Shown here: positions 1-11,921 of the stretch, in pieces | Layout of the letters: each line of letters opens with the position of its first letter | Numbering within the stretch: position 1 is the stretch's first letter | Assembly (NCBI GenBank): GCA_023374045.1 | Contig: CM041780.1 | Location: 166,647,074 to 166,711,073, forward strand | DNA from: Limonium bicolor | Lineage: Eukaryota; Streptophyta; Magnoliopsida; Caryophyllales; Plumbaginaceae | Length of the DNA: 64,000 nucleotides | Direction of reading: 5' to 3' | The notes under the pieces: generated by a model | Told to the model about the DNA's origin: nothing | The model's input: the letters and a program-made list of their open reading frames with translations, nothing else | The model's database searches: none | Position numbers and translations under genes: made by a program

Positions 1-2558
1 AGAAAGCAACACAATCATCTATACTAGCCACGTAAGTTCCAACTCGGTTAGAAGTCCTTGGAGAAAATTTAAATTCTAAACCAAAATTACAAGTGAATCC
101 CAAGTACGTTGGGACTGTGGTCGACCCTTGGGATCCAAAGGCTTGAACCCTCGAAAGAGGAGTCTAGTCCACCGAAGGGGGGGACGGATAACCAAAATGA
201 CACAAAGGAAAATGAAATGAGGAATGACTTAAACCCTCAAAAGAGAAGTTTGGACCCTTGAAAGAGGAGTCCAGTCCCACGAAAGGGGGAGGGATATGCA
301 AAATGATACAAAAAGAAAAGGAGAAGGAAAAGGGAGAGGGAGAGGGAAATGAGGACGGTCGACCCTCCCAAGGTCGATCCTAGGGACGGTCGAAGCCAGT
401 ACCATTTTCCCAAGGGGTTTAACTACTCACTTTGAACTCTAAACTCACCTTAATTCTCACTAAATCTTTTCCTAATCGTTCCACATGTTTTTAACATGTT
501 AAAAACCTTAAACACTCTTAAAACCCCTTAAATCATTGGTCATACTCATACCCAATTCTTGCTCAATTTTACAATTTAAATTCTCCCTTTTGCAAGTGTG
601 CATTCTCCAACTATTCTCATGACAGCTTTTACCTTACTCTCAACCATTTGACCATACCACATTCATTCCTAGTCATTTGAAATCTCATTACTCAAGTTCA
701 AACCTTATTCTCAAAGTCTTGCCCACTAGTTCTCTACTAGAAATTCCAAACACCAAAACACTGTTTTGCTATAGATTTTTGCATCCCACTAATCCATTCT
801 CCATCTACCATTTTAAGGAGATAAATCAACCAGATCAATCCCAATGAACACCTAGTTAACCTTATGGTTCTCCAACTCATAAAATTTCCTAGAACACTTA
901 TTTCTACACAGAATTTCGCCATAACTTACGTACAATTCTAACATTGCCTAAATGCCCAATTTTCCATTTCCTAATTCATTCACGAGCCACATCCACAAGG
1001 GGTCCTACCAGCACACAATACTCATTCAAATCTCATCAAATTCACCAAATACATTCTAATGCAATAAATCTCAACACACTTGGCTTCAAGGCCCTTAAAT
1101 CACCATAATTTCTCAATTTTACTAAGGGAATCACAATTTTCTCTTAAGTCATCCAAACACATTTCCAACTAGATTTTGGTTCATTCTTTTAATTTCCCAT
1201 CCCAAAATTCTACAAGCATTAAATAGTAGTTAAGGTAAGCTTTTTACCTTAATCCTTCAAGTTTCTCTTTTCTCTTCTCCTCTTCTCTTTCTCATTCAGT
1301 TTTGGTCAAGGGGCAATGAAATTGCCAAGTTCCAGCCCAACATTAAATAAATAAATGAGGTTAAGTAAGGATACTTACTCATTAATTACTCAAGATTACA
1401 AGGGAATGCTTAAAACACTAAAATTGGGCATTACCTTTGGAAACCCTAGAATTTGTTTTTAATCAACAATCAAGGGAGGCCTCAACTACACTCTTGGAGC
1501 TTGGAACAATGCTCATACAAAACAAGAAACCTCACCCACCATAAGAGGCCAAAATCGGCTGAAAGGTTTGGGAGAAATTATGGATTTTTGTGACTTTTCT
1601 TACCTTAAATAAAAGAAGAGACTCCAAGCTTCAAGAAACTCTAGTTTTCTCTTCAAATGGGCTATACCCATGGAGGTCAACTTCATCTTTGAAGATTTTG
1701 AAAAGAGGGAAGTGTAGCCCTTATGAGAGGAGCTCAAATATGTAGTTTATTTTTGATTTGGAGAGAGGTGGCTTAGGCATGAGGAGGAAGAGGGAGTAGC
1801 CATGGGAGCTGATCAAAATCGCCAACCAGGAAATGGAAGGGAATGCTGCCAGCTGGAGAAGGAAGAAAGGAAGGAGAGAGAAGAGGGAAATAGAAGAGAG
1901 AGAGGAGAAAGTGCTTTTTTGTACTTTTTCTTCCTTTCTACTTTTTGTCTCTTTTAATTAAAAGAGCTAGTTAGTGTGTGAGAGAGTGCTGATTACCCTC
2001 TCAAAACCGGCCCCCTATATACATATAAGCTGGGGCGTTTTTCATCTTTTTACAGGAAACACTCGTTAAATTCCCGGTTTGAGCACTATTCACTAACCGG
2101 GCCCGTTTTCCATATTTTTCTCGTTTCTTTAATTTTGATGGTTCTTAAGCTTACATATTATTTAATTATAGTTATATAGTCAAATATAATTTTTACGGGT
2201 CTGTTTGACCACTTAAATTCACGTTTTCGGGTTTTCTCAAAAACATGCTTTAAGACTCCGCTAGCGTTTTAACCATTATTTGGATTCGTTTTCTTCGGGA
2301 ATTGTTTCTCATATTATTTAGGCATAATTAAGCCTTAGGAATCCATATAAGACCCTAACCGCGGCCATATACCTCCTAGGTTGAACGCTCAATTTTAATA
2401 ACGTCTTTTCGCATTTTTTCATTTTTACTCTTTTTCTTTTAAATATATTTATTTCTTTTTTATTTTTTTTTTTTTTTTTAATCTTTTCTTATTATTAGGC
2501 CCCTAAAAATCTATTAGAATAATTTAATTACCCTATATTATTAGTCCGGGGTATTTCA
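1..2558 (-). mobile_element. Partial Ty3/gypsy long terminal repeat, minus orientation
   Basis: The right edge is GGGGTATTTCA, so on the minus strand the LTR begins TGAAATACCCC, a usual start for Tekay-like plant LTRs. The same edge and many shared blocks, such as the stretch around GCCTTAGGAA at about 2331, occur in the complete LTR at 22505-26592. The two are related but clearly diverged subfamilies. The left end lies outside the window. No open frame of note is present. Around 112-400 there are short inverted GGTCGACC/GGTCGATCC motifs like the palindromic arrays of the other Ty3 LTRs here. It may be a solo LTR or the 5' LTR of an element extending left; the window cannot tell. Confidence 0.75.
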
Positions 2559-2622
2559 ATAGGTTTTATAACACGAAAAGTCGTAGAAGTCTAATTTGAT
2601 ATATAAATTATAGCTTCTCAGT

Positions 2623-3117
2623 TAGGGATGTCTATCTGGAACCAGACCTGAAACGACCCGTAAAAAAGCCAGGTTCTGGTTGAGATTTTTGACCCGAAAA
2701 TATTTTCGGTTCGGGTTCAGGTTGGGTCATTGAAACCCGCTACGGGTTCGGGTTGAACCCGCTAACCTGTAAAAAAAAATAGAAAATAGAAAATATGTTA
2801 TATTTAATGACTTAATTAGTATTTAATGATAAATTTATGACTAAAATAAACATTTAATCGATAATATATGCTTATATATTGTACATAATAATTAATTAAT
2901 ATTAAAGTATTATATTTTTTTATTAAATAATCTAAAATTATAAAAATAAGATAAATTTTTGAAAAAACAGGTCGGGTTCGGTCAACCCGCTCCAGATTCG
3001 GGTTGAAGAAATACCACCCGCTCCAGGTGCGGGTCAGGTTTGGGTTGACCTAAACTATTTTCGAATCGGATTCAGATTGAGCTCAACCCGACCCAAAATC
3101 CGATTTTGACACCCCTA
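2623..3117. repeat. Retroposon- or hAT-like repeat, copy A
   Basis: Begins TAGGGATGTC and ends TTTTGACACCCCTA, imperfect inverted ends. It is rich in GGGTTCGGGTT and related GGGTCGGGTT words at both ends, with an AT-rich middle. A second copy lies at 55344-55921. Inverted TAGGGRTGTCAA ends suggest a hAT-type MITE, but no 8-bp target duplication is visible. Copy B instead has retroposon-like flanks, so the class is unsettled. Confidence 0.6.
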
Positions 3118-3199
3118 GTATTGTTTTGATGTCATTGTTTCATTTTGTTATTAGAACAATGATGAAAATTTTATAACATTATAGTAATGATCTTATATT

Positions 3200-3990
3200 T
3201 TAACACACATATTATTAAATTCTGAGTCCACCGCTGATCCCTATATATCCAAAAGGCCACAGAAACAGTAATGTAGAGCTAGTCTTTTCCAAAGACAAAA
3301 TATTGACAACTTTCGACGACGTGTGGGTGTGGGCAACGATGTCTGTGGGGTCCGCCATCGTCCATTTTTCTATCAAGATACGTACGTGATTGAACATTTG
3401 CATTTGGGCCCTACCTCCCCCATCAAGCTTCTACAGTTTCCCCGAATCTCCACTCGCATCCCTCCACCCGTTCTCCTTTACGGAGATCAAACGACGCCGT
3501 TATCATGATGTGTTATGGGATGATCCCGTGCTTGTTTCATACAAGCGCGTGGATGTTGAGATTTATTTGCCTTTTCAATACTATAATGTAAGAAAAGAAA
3601 AGAAATACGCACAGTAGCCCCCTCGCACTCTTGCACCCCAAAGTCGCTTTCAGATTCCCGGTGCGCTTTCAAAGTGGGCCACATAGGGCGTAGTGATAAA
3701 TCTGGCCCATCAATCCATCCAACCAACCGTTGATACTTTTTTTTTAAACCCACTCCCCTGATCATGGCCCACACCCACTCACCATTGTCGCAGCAGTCTG
3801 GGGACCCACCTATGACCTTGGAGCCAAACATACAAACAGCTTAGCGTGGACCCTCCTGCTCCTCCACACGATAGAGACCAGCCATATTTCCAGTTTTGTT
3901 CCCACTCCCCGGGCCGACGAAGTCTCCCTAATACCTGTCAAATATTAGATCTGTTGTACTGGATGGATTCTCATGTTTACTATTTTGTTT
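3200..3990. other. GC-richer low-copy-looking interval without recognised gene
   Basis: Less AT-rich than its surroundings, and none of it recurs elsewhere in the window. Several overlapping short frames exist on both strands, but none has a recognisable domain. It could be a fragment of a gene-flanking region stranded among repeats. I see no coding gene. Confidence 0.3.
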
Positions 3991-4306
3991 GATTTAAATG
4001 GAGTATTTAACATATAAATTATGGAAGCTTCTGATTAATGATAATATATTATTAATTAAAAGTTGAATAAAAATTCTTTGGAATAAAATAACAGACGCGC
4101 TAAGGAACAAATATTCCAAATTTGCTTCTCTCCGTTTTGATATGAAACTTGAGTTCAAAAAAAAAAAAATGATATGAAACATTTGTTTTCGGCTAAAATA
4201 AGTCTGAGCATGCATACGATAAAAGTCAGGTTAAGAAAAAGTACTATTGCAGAGCTCAAGTTGCTAGTCGAAGTTCGTTTGGATGAAGTTAAAAAATAAA
4301 GAAAAG

Positions 4307-4808
4307 TTTTTTTTTTGAAAGAGAGATGGGTTGTCATTAAGAAACAAGATGCAGTACAATTTCCAGAATATTCTCCGGAGGTCATGAACCCGAGAGTTGA
4401 GTACGCCGGACATGGTTAGTTAGATTATACGTGGAATAGTTGGTATCTCTAGGAATATAGAACCATGAAATGTCATTATACCTTCCTAGATCCCTCAAAT
4501 TCTATCCAATTTGTTGTAGTTGTTTGGAGCAGTGAAGATGTACCTCCCAGTTGCAAATATTGTATTACTGATTGACAATCAGACAACACCCTGAGTGTGG
4601 TATTTCCGGAGGCGCATGCCCCATGCAACGCCGACTCGATTGCTAAGGCCTCCGCATCAGCAATGATAACATCTCCTTGAAACGAAACACTCCCCACCGA
4701 AAGAAGTTGAGACTGTAAGTGTGCTACCCATGCCATGCCCACCATACCCTGAGAGTCTATGCTTGCATCAGTGAAAAACTCCGCCATCAAGGGATGTTGG
4801 GTTCGATG
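4307..4808 (-). pseudogene. 5'-truncated L1-type LINE tail with RNase H-like fragment
   Basis: On the minus strand this starts at 4808 and ends in a poly(A) run (T-run at 4307-4316). It is flanked by an identical 10-bp duplication TAAAGAAAAG at 4297-4306 and 4809-4818, the mark of target-primed LINE insertion. The minus frame from 4787 to about 4500 reads as an RNase H-like (RVT_3) domain of the kind found at the end of plant L1 ORF2. The three acidic positions are visible in FTDAS, AEALAIESAL and SDCQS. Past the domain the frame is closed by stops and a short 3' UTR leads to the tail. An open frame that seems to begin at 4874 is an artefact, because its first 20-odd codons lie in the flanking DNA. 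The piece is dead: it has no reverse transcriptase or endonuclease. Confidence 0.8.
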
Positions 4809-4818
4809 TAAAGAAAAG

Positions 4819-5679
4819 AAAAGAATTGATATAACAATTAATGTATATAACATATGAAAAAATAAACTGATCAAATAAATCTATTTATGTAAACTCGTTA
4901 AAGAATGAAGTGTATATTATAAATTTTATGCTACTTTGTTTTGAGGGATATATTATAGGTACACGTTGATAATTTATTTTCAAATAATTGCTTGGTTCTA
5001 CATCGATCTACAACACTATTAATTTGCATTTGTTAAGTTTTAGGTCACGTTTTATCGGGAGGTGTTTTTTGAACTATAATCATAATAAACAAATGGGGGT
5101 TAGGAGTGTTGAACTTGTGACCTATTGTCTTAGGTAGAGTATAGTTCACCAACTCGGTTGTCTCGTTTTTTGATTCTTGATCAATGTGTTAGCAATGAAT
5201 ATAACTAAATATTACATAACTATCTCCTTTATAAAACCTTGCAAAAAAAAAAATCTTTAAAATCATCAGCATACTATAACTGATGCCAATAAAATTGAAT
5301 CATCCGTGAACCATGTGTGTCACTCCACAATTCGAATGATTAGCAAAAAGGTTATTGGTACCCCAATACTAAAACATGTACATGTAAATGTACTATGCTA
5401 ACTCTTCTGGCAACCAATTGACAATCTTGTCGCAGTAGCTTTCAAGAATTGTAAGAAAAACCTTCACATGAAAAGATAATAATTATAAACATATATATTT
5501 ACCTATTGTAATTATAGTTAACAAATTATATATATTAAGATATATCAAGATTTTGTACCTTTTTCAATGAATCACTGCACTTAGAAAACATAACAACTAT
5601 GACATAAATGTATCTTATTACATAGTAGGTGCATTGTTTACCCCTTGGTTACACCGGACACTGTACAAGAAACAAAATA
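4819..5679. other. AT-rich spacer, nothing recognised
   Basis: I see no coding frame, TSD-bounded insertion or clear repeat here. Confidence 0.4.
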
Positions 5680-6515
5680 ATGATAAATATATATTAATTT
5701 CACGATAAGTTACTAATTAACTATCAGATATTATTTATAAATTGATTTAAATGGTATAAAAATATATATAATCATAAAAATGTTTAAATAAAAAAATTAT
5801 AAATTTTTATATAGAAGCTACAAATTTGATTACAAGCAGACAAAATAGAAAAAAGAATGATACTCTAATTTTTTATAATATTAATTTTAATATTTTAATT
5901 CATAAAGTGCTACAAAAATTAATAAAATATATTAAAAAGTAGAAGTGTAGAATTTCATTATATTAATATATTGGTTAGAATTGTACAAAAATTATATATA
6001 TATATATATATTATAATAATTATAAAAACATTAAAATATAAAAAATAAAATATATTATTATATAAGCCACAAAATTGATTAAAAATATACACATACAGAC
6101 TATACAATAAGTTCAAATTATCATTTTTACTACATTAAGTCAATTTTTAGCTGTGTATAATAGATATTACTTTTTAATTTTTTTAACACTTTTAATGTTT
6201 TCATAGTTATACATATATCAATGTTTTGATTTTCACAATTTTAACCAATATATATATTAATAAACTACAATTTTGTGGTGTTTACTTTTTTTTATTCCAA
6301 TTTATTAATTTTTTGGTATTTTGTTAATTAAAAATGTTAATATGTGAACTATGTTTATTAACATTTAAAGTATTTTAATCTAAAAAGTTTAGGGTTAGCA
6401 ATTAATTGTATCAGATTAATCGAAATTATATTTTGTGGTATTGGAAAGCTATTAAAAAACTGTAATAATTGTGAATTAACAAACATTTAGTAGTAGTCCG
6501 TGAATTTTTCCTTTA
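5680..6515. repeat. Decayed foldback element related to the 46-55 kb foldback
   Basis: The right part (about 6290-6510) reads like a degraded version of 55027-55213, sharing GTGAACTATGTTTATTAAC, TTTGTGGTAT and AATTAACAAACATTTAGTAG-like blocks. The AT-rich interior has paired phrases such as AAGCCACAAAATTGATTAAA that also occur near 46690 and 47900. Ends and TSD cannot be fixed by eye. Confidence 0.4.
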
Positions 6516-6639
6516 AATTTGACTATCCTTTATGGAGTTAAAAGAATATTCTTGTATATAATTTGTGGTAGTGGAATAAGAATAACGATGAGTTAAAACT
6601 ATAAAGTTAGTAAATTTGAACGCAATTCTTTTTTTGAGA

Positions 6640-7022
6640 AAAAAACACGCCTCTATAGATACTGTCAGACAAACATGAATCTATAGTGGCAGTTTCTATA
6701 AGAATCGCCTCTCTCTCTCTCTCTCTATATATATATAATTGGGAGACTTTTTTAGAGGAAAGAAACCGTCTCTATAGATATATATAAAAAATGGGGTGAC
6801 TTTTTTAGAGGTGGTTTCTCCTCTATACGCATATATACAAAAAATTCAGGCGTTGTTTTAGAGTCGGTTTCTGTGCCGTCTCTAAAGACTCACTAGTACA
6901 AAAAAAAATGACTACTTTAGACACGGATTTTTTAAGGAACTGCCTCCGTAGATACTTTTTGAAGCATAAAACGTCTTATAGAGCCGGTTTCTTCAATAAA
7001 AGACCTTTTTTTTATACTAGTG
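6640..7022. mobile_element. CACTA-type transposon remnant
   Basis: CACTAGTACAAAAAAAAATG at 6891 and its inverted counterpart ending ...TATACTAGTG at 7022 look like CACTA termini. On both sides are repeated motifs of the AGAGNCGGTTTC / GCCTCTATAGA type, typical of CACTA subterminal repeats. A CT microsatellite at 6711-6725 runs into a TA tract. The 3-bp flanks of the 132-bp 6891-7022 unit do not match (ACT against TAT). This is therefore probably two ends of larger damaged copies, not one intact MITE. No coding potential. Confidence 0.5.
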
Positions 7023-7085
7023 TATATAAATATACATATATATATATGTGTCTTATTAAATAATTTTTTAATACTATATAGTTAG

Positions 7086-7116
<31 letters not shown>

Positions 7117-7410
7117 GTATATTTGTAGTTTTGAAAACTTATTATATTAATGTAAAATCAGGAGTTATAGAATTATAAGGTGTGTTGAGATTAGAATAAA
7201 AAGAGATATCCAATACACTTAGATTAGAGTAAATAATTTCTTGATTTTTTATGGCCAAGCAAATGTTCCCTACTATATACCAATATATCAAATGCCACAA
7301 GCCCTACTATTTTTATAGTATTTTTATAATAATCTTTAGTTAACATAATTTTGTCCCCTAACAATAAATTTGTGGTTCCCCTGTTGATAAGTAAAAAAAA
7401 TTGTTATATA

Positions 7411-7645
7411 CTCCCTCCGTCCCACCTTGACCGTCCTATTTACTATTTGGACATGTCGTTTGATTTCAATTTTTAACATATAAGATAAATTAATTTTGAA
7501 AATTTAAGTTTTGCATATGATTCCTTACATGATAAACTATATAATACAAAATTTAGTTTTATAAAATTATTTTACCTTATATGTTTAATATTGAGGTGGA
7601 AAAACGTACCAAAAAGCAAACAGGACACTTATGACGGGACGAAGG
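7411..7645. mobile_element. Stowaway MITE (Tc1/mariner)
   Basis: Starts CTCCCTCCGTCCCA directly after TA (7409-7410) and ends in the degenerate inverted copy ...GACGGGACGAAGG, followed by TA at 7646. The inverted ends, TA duplication, about 235-bp length and AT-rich non-coding middle match the plant Stowaway family. Confidence 0.85.
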
Positions 7646-7806
7646 TAATATTAAGTACGTCATACATTTTTGTAAGAACTACCTACGTTATATAGTTTTT
7701 TAGTAAGGGTTTTTGTTTTTTGAAGAATAGAAAATACTGTTGCGAGAAAGGTTATCGATTTATGTTGAACTTTCATCGACTTTTTTTTTGATAATTTATA
7801 AAAAAA

Positions 7807-8885
7807 GGAAATTTAATGAAATATTACTATATTTTTGGCTAATTCATAAAATGCCACTAAAGAAAAAGAAAGTCACAAAATGCAACTATATTTGTGCAAA
7901 AGTTTATGAAATGTCACTATAGACATTGGACGGAAGAAAAATGATAAAATACCCCTACTAGTTAATAAAGTGTTTTTAAAGTTCACAATATGCCTCTGAG
8001 TCTCAAAAACTTTACAAAAAAATTAAAATACTAAAAAAAAATATATATATATATATAATATAAAATTATAAAAATAACAAAATATTAAAATTAAAAATTG
8101 AAAAATAACAAATACTTTTAGATGTTTTAAATTATTCATTTTTGATCCAAAATGTTTTAAATTATTCAGTTTAAAACAGAATATAGAGTTTTGAAAACAA
8201 AATTTATATCAATCTTTCTACTTATTTATATCAATTAAGTACCATAATCTGTACCATCATTTTAAATTAATTTTTTTACCAATTTGAATTATTAATTCAA
8301 AGTAAATGAAATTATATTTTAAACTAAGAAAAATATTTTAAAAATTTATGTTCATTTTGTAGTAACTTTATGATATAATACTTTTGTTATCTACAAAATA
8401 GTATGTCATAAAGTTATATATATAATTTTTTAAAAAAAATTCTAAATATCTTAAAATATAAAATAATTTATTTTAAATAAATAATTTAAATTGATTGAAA
8501 AAATAATTCAAAAAATATATGGAACTTAATTGGTATAAATTAGTAGAAAGATTGATATAAATGATGTGTTAAAACTCTATTTTATTTTTATGGTATTGAA
8601 TAATTTAAAAAATATAAGAAATATTTATTTTTTTCAATATTTTATGGCATTTGAATATTTTTCTTTTTTTTGTATTTATTTGAATATTTTATATTATTTT
8701 ATTTTTGTGAATTTTGGTGATTCTTTAACATTATTGTGAACTTTAAAAATATTTGTACTAGTAGGGGTACTTTTAACATGTTTCCTTCTAGTCAATGATT
8801 ATAGTGGTATTTTATGAACTTTTATAAAAATATAGTGGTGTTTTATTAATTAGACAAAAATATAATGGTATTTCATGAAATTTCC
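7807..8885. mobile_element. 1.1-kb AT-rich foldback element
   Basis: The left arm (GGAAATTTAATGAAATATTA onward) and the right arm, which ends ATTTCATGAAATTTCC, are long imperfect inverted repeats that can be followed for over 200 bp, past ACCCCTACTAGT at about 7953 and 8757. The arms repeat ATGAAATACCACTA-like units. A-runs flank both sides and blur any TSD. It belongs to the same loose class of GGGAAAATT-ended foldbacks as 59255-59666 and 62830-63365. No protein is encoded. Confidence 0.65.
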
Positions 8886-9540
8886 AAAAAAAGATGATAC
8901 GAAGAAATTAACCAAAGCACTTAAAATGATTTCAATAGATAACGAAAGGAAAACAAAATTTAATACCGTTTACAAGTGACTAAAAATTTAAGTTAAGAGC
9001 GATACTATCTAAATATGAAAACATACAGATTTTAATCTCAACGACAAGTGTTACAGTATAATTGAGTTGAATATTGCTGTTCAACGGTACCTTACTTTAT
9101 TCATGCAATCGTTTTTTGTATGTATTTGTACGTATTCAGTATTTAAAAAGGCATACAAGCAAATAATACAGTGTACTACTTATTTTTATTATATGAGTAA
9201 TACGCTGTACTCGGACATGAATGATGATAGAAGAAACAAATAAAAGAAGTTTTAAAGCAACATATAGTTTTCAGCGATGACAATACACATACATATTATA
9301 TGCATGTAATTTATTATATGACTGTGTTGTACATACAACCATATTATTCAATTATGATTAGCGCCGAACACTTTGTTATAGTATAAATTTTGTTTTAAGG
9401 TACATGCACGTCACTATTTTTAAACATGTACTATTGTTTTTCTTTTTTTGAAAAAGAACTTATTTTTTAGTTACTTATTTTACTTATTATTTGTGTATGT
9501 TATATAGTATTTATATTATACTGCGCTAAAGTATGTGTTA
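8886..9540. other. AT-rich spacer, nothing recognised
   Basis: No coding or repeat structure that I can support. Confidence 0.4.
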
Positions 9541-9557
9541 CGTGTATTGGTCTACGT

Positions 9558-9700
9558 AAGAGTTGAGTAAGTGTATGTGTAAGGTAGGACTAGAATGGTT
9601 ATGTAAGAGTTGAGTCGGTGTATCCTTAAACGGGAAAGGCATTCATGCCTCAGTACTGCTATGTAAGCTGGGCAACCAGCCAATTATCAAAAAAAAAAAA
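9558..9700 (+). mobile_element. Short poly(A) retroposon (SINE-like or LINE 3' tail) with 17-bp TSD
   Basis: A perfect 17-bp direct repeat, CGTGTATTGGTCTACGT, lies at 9541-9557 and 9701-9717. The 143-bp insert between them ends in a run of 12 A. This is the signature of target-primed reverse transcription. Inside, GTAAGAGTTGAGT occurs twice about 50 bp apart. I see no clear pol III A or B box, so it may be the extreme 3' end of a LINE rather than a SINE. Confidence 0.8.
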
Positions 9701-9717
9701 CGTGTATTGGTCTACGT

Positions 9718-10668
9718 GTTGGGAGTCAAGCGGGTGCACCAATGTAGTACTAGTATTCTTTAATTCGATCTTGATTATATTGATTGTTATTCGAAAACGT
9801 ACGTAACGTATTGCGTGGGGAATCCAACAGTGACAGACAGTGAGGCTGAAAATTAAATATGCTAGTACTATTTTTTTCAAATGAAAAAAATAGTAATAGA
9901 ATTTACTATTGCTAGGGTCCCCCTAATGAGATCGACCAGACTAGAGGCACGAATGGAGAAATTTTTCTACTTTTATATATCGGGCGGGGGGGTCCTCGTT
10001 ATGTTTTTTGAATGATTTCCTCTCACATGTATCTTTAGTCTGTCTTGTCTGTGGTTCAAATTTTGGACCAACCATAACCCTATACCAATAACAATTGAGC
10101 GAATATTCTCTTTAAAAAAAAAAACAGAAAACCAATTGACCGGAAACAAATGTGTAATGCCGTTTGGAAAGACCGGTTACTTTCATTCGTCATTTCCTTT
10201 CCTTGTGGATGTGGATGGTGTATGGTCCTTTTTGTAAAAGCTTTTCTTACTACTAAATGGACGGTAGGGGTGTTCATGTTAACTAGCATCCACCATTAGT
10301 CAAATTTGATTATCTTTATTTGGAAGTGGTTAATCTATATCATTTTTAGTACAATTTTACTGATTTTACTGTTAACTGAAATTGATATAAATTTATGTTT
10401 TTCAATAATTAATGAGTAATGTATGATTTTACTGTTTTGGTGCACCTTTAAACCAGTTAAGGATCCATCTGGCAAGATTTTTTTTTTTCAATTCTAGTAT
10501 AATATTAATAATTCACTATATAATGTACATTTATTTAAGTGAATCTAATAATTAGTCATATAAATTTATACTCATACTTCAAAAAATTAAAAGATTTAAC
10601 GATTTTTTCAGTTAACCGGACTTCATAAAAGTCGGAACCAAATTACTATTGTTTCCACTTTTTACCAC
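9718..10668. other. Spacer without recognised gene
   Basis: AT-rich with a 12-A run near 10113. Short minus-strand frames at 9659-9880 and 10080-10289 show no domain. Nothing else is recognised. Confidence 0.4.
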
Positions 10669-10879
10669 TAAAGAGATACCAGGCCCAGCATAATGGCAGA
10701 TTACTTATTAAGCCCATTTACTTGTAATAAGCCCATTGTTTAATTAAATGTCTCATAGTCCATTACATGTAATGTATATATACTGAACAATGTACAATAT
10801 AAAGGCGTGGGATTCAGTGCAATATTAGTAAACCCTTTACATTCTGTAGCAGCCGTCATTCCTTCTATCATTCCTTTTA
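10669..10879 (+). repeat. 5' LTR of the Ale-like copia element
   Basis: Matches 15149-15362. It contains a TATATATACTGAACAATG promoter-like stretch and ends CATTCCTTTTA just before the primer-binding site. Confidence 0.85.
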
Positions 10880-10892
10880 TGGTATCAGAGCC
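10880..10892 (+). promoter_or_regulatory. Primer-binding site, initiator Met-tRNA
   Basis: TGGTATCAGAGCC directly follows the 5' LTR. This is the standard plant copia site complementary to the 3' end of initiator methionine tRNA. Confidence 0.9.
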
Positions 10893-10920
10893 TCATTGGC
10901 GATTTGCCCATTGTCTTCCC

Positions 10921-11921
10921 ATGAGTTCTTCTTCTTCTTCAACTTCCATTTCAAACGCCAGCAACAATCCATCTGCTGGAGGTACGTCAATGTCCAACAC
11001 CACGGTTACAATGCCTTTCCTTATCTCCCCCACCTCAAATTTTGTCAAGCTTACCACTGATAACTACCCAATCTGGAAGATCCAAGTTGAGCCTTACCTC
11101 AAAGGCCATGGCCTTTTGGCTTCGTTGATGGCACCAAACCCACACCCCCAGTCATGCTCAATGGTGGCCTTAACCCAGAATATGCCACCTGGGTGCAGTA
11201 TGACCAGATGGTCTTATCTATTCTCAACAGCTCCATCTCCGAATCAGTTCTTGGACAAGTTGTCAAGTGTACCACCTCGGCTGCAACCTGGGATACCCTG
11301 CAAAAAATGTTTTCCGCACAATCAATAGCTAGAGCTATGCAAATTCGGGTGCAAATTGGAAATACAAAGAAGGGCACCGACACAATGCTGGATTACTTCA
11401 ACAAAATGCAATCGTTTGCAAATGCATTATCTGCAGCAGGTGAATCCCTAACAAACAATCAGTTTGTTTCTTATGTCATTTCTGGTCTTGGTCCTGGCTA
11501 TGAATCTGCTCATACCAATCTTACTATGCGCACCGATCCCATCACATCTCATCAACTGTATACCTTCCTACTTCAATATGAAGCCACCTTTACTCCTCAA
11601 AATCCGGATCTCCTACCTTCTCATCAGCTAGGGGCTAACTCCACCACTACAAAATCGACCAGAGGTCAATCCTCTACTTATAGAAACTTCAGTCACAGGG
11701 GAGGCCGAAAACCTGACAGAAACAACTCCAGGGGTGGCTATGGTGGAAAACCACAGAACTACACTTTCTCTGGTAGACCTGGTAATCGACCTCAATGCCA
11801 GTTGTGCAAGAAGAGGGGTCACGAAGCACCTGACTGCTACCAGCGTTTTAATCACTCTTTTCAAACTCCACCTCCACGAAATTTACTGCCAACTACTCCT
11901 CAGCTTCTGTGCCAGATTTAA
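10921..11921 (+). pseudogene. gag: Copia Gag, frameshifted
   Basis: Structural capsid protein that packages element RNA in cytoplasmic particles. The start at 10921 opens a serine-rich leader followed by the conserved copia Gag motif FVKLTTDNYPIWKIQVEPYL. A one-base frameshift near 11115 moves the reading to the frame that is open to 11921. That frame carries the UBN2-like Gag core (about 11160-11600), a basic Gly/Arg stretch and one zinc knuckle of CX2CX4HX4C form, C-QL-C-KKRG-H-EAPD-C, near 11798. The frame then shifts again into the protease. In Ale elements gag and pol are normally one frame, so the two breaks make this copy non-functional as read. Identification as copia Gag is secure. 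Confidence 0.88.

Noticed and set aside
3323..3831. Overlapping plus and minus frames in the GC-richer island
   Set aside because: No domain, no codon pattern favouring one strand, and no splice-consistent structure that I could support.
10080..10289. Minus-strand 69-codon frame and A-run near 10113 considered as a LINE tail
   Set aside because: No matching TSD could be found next to the A-run and no LINE domain is present.
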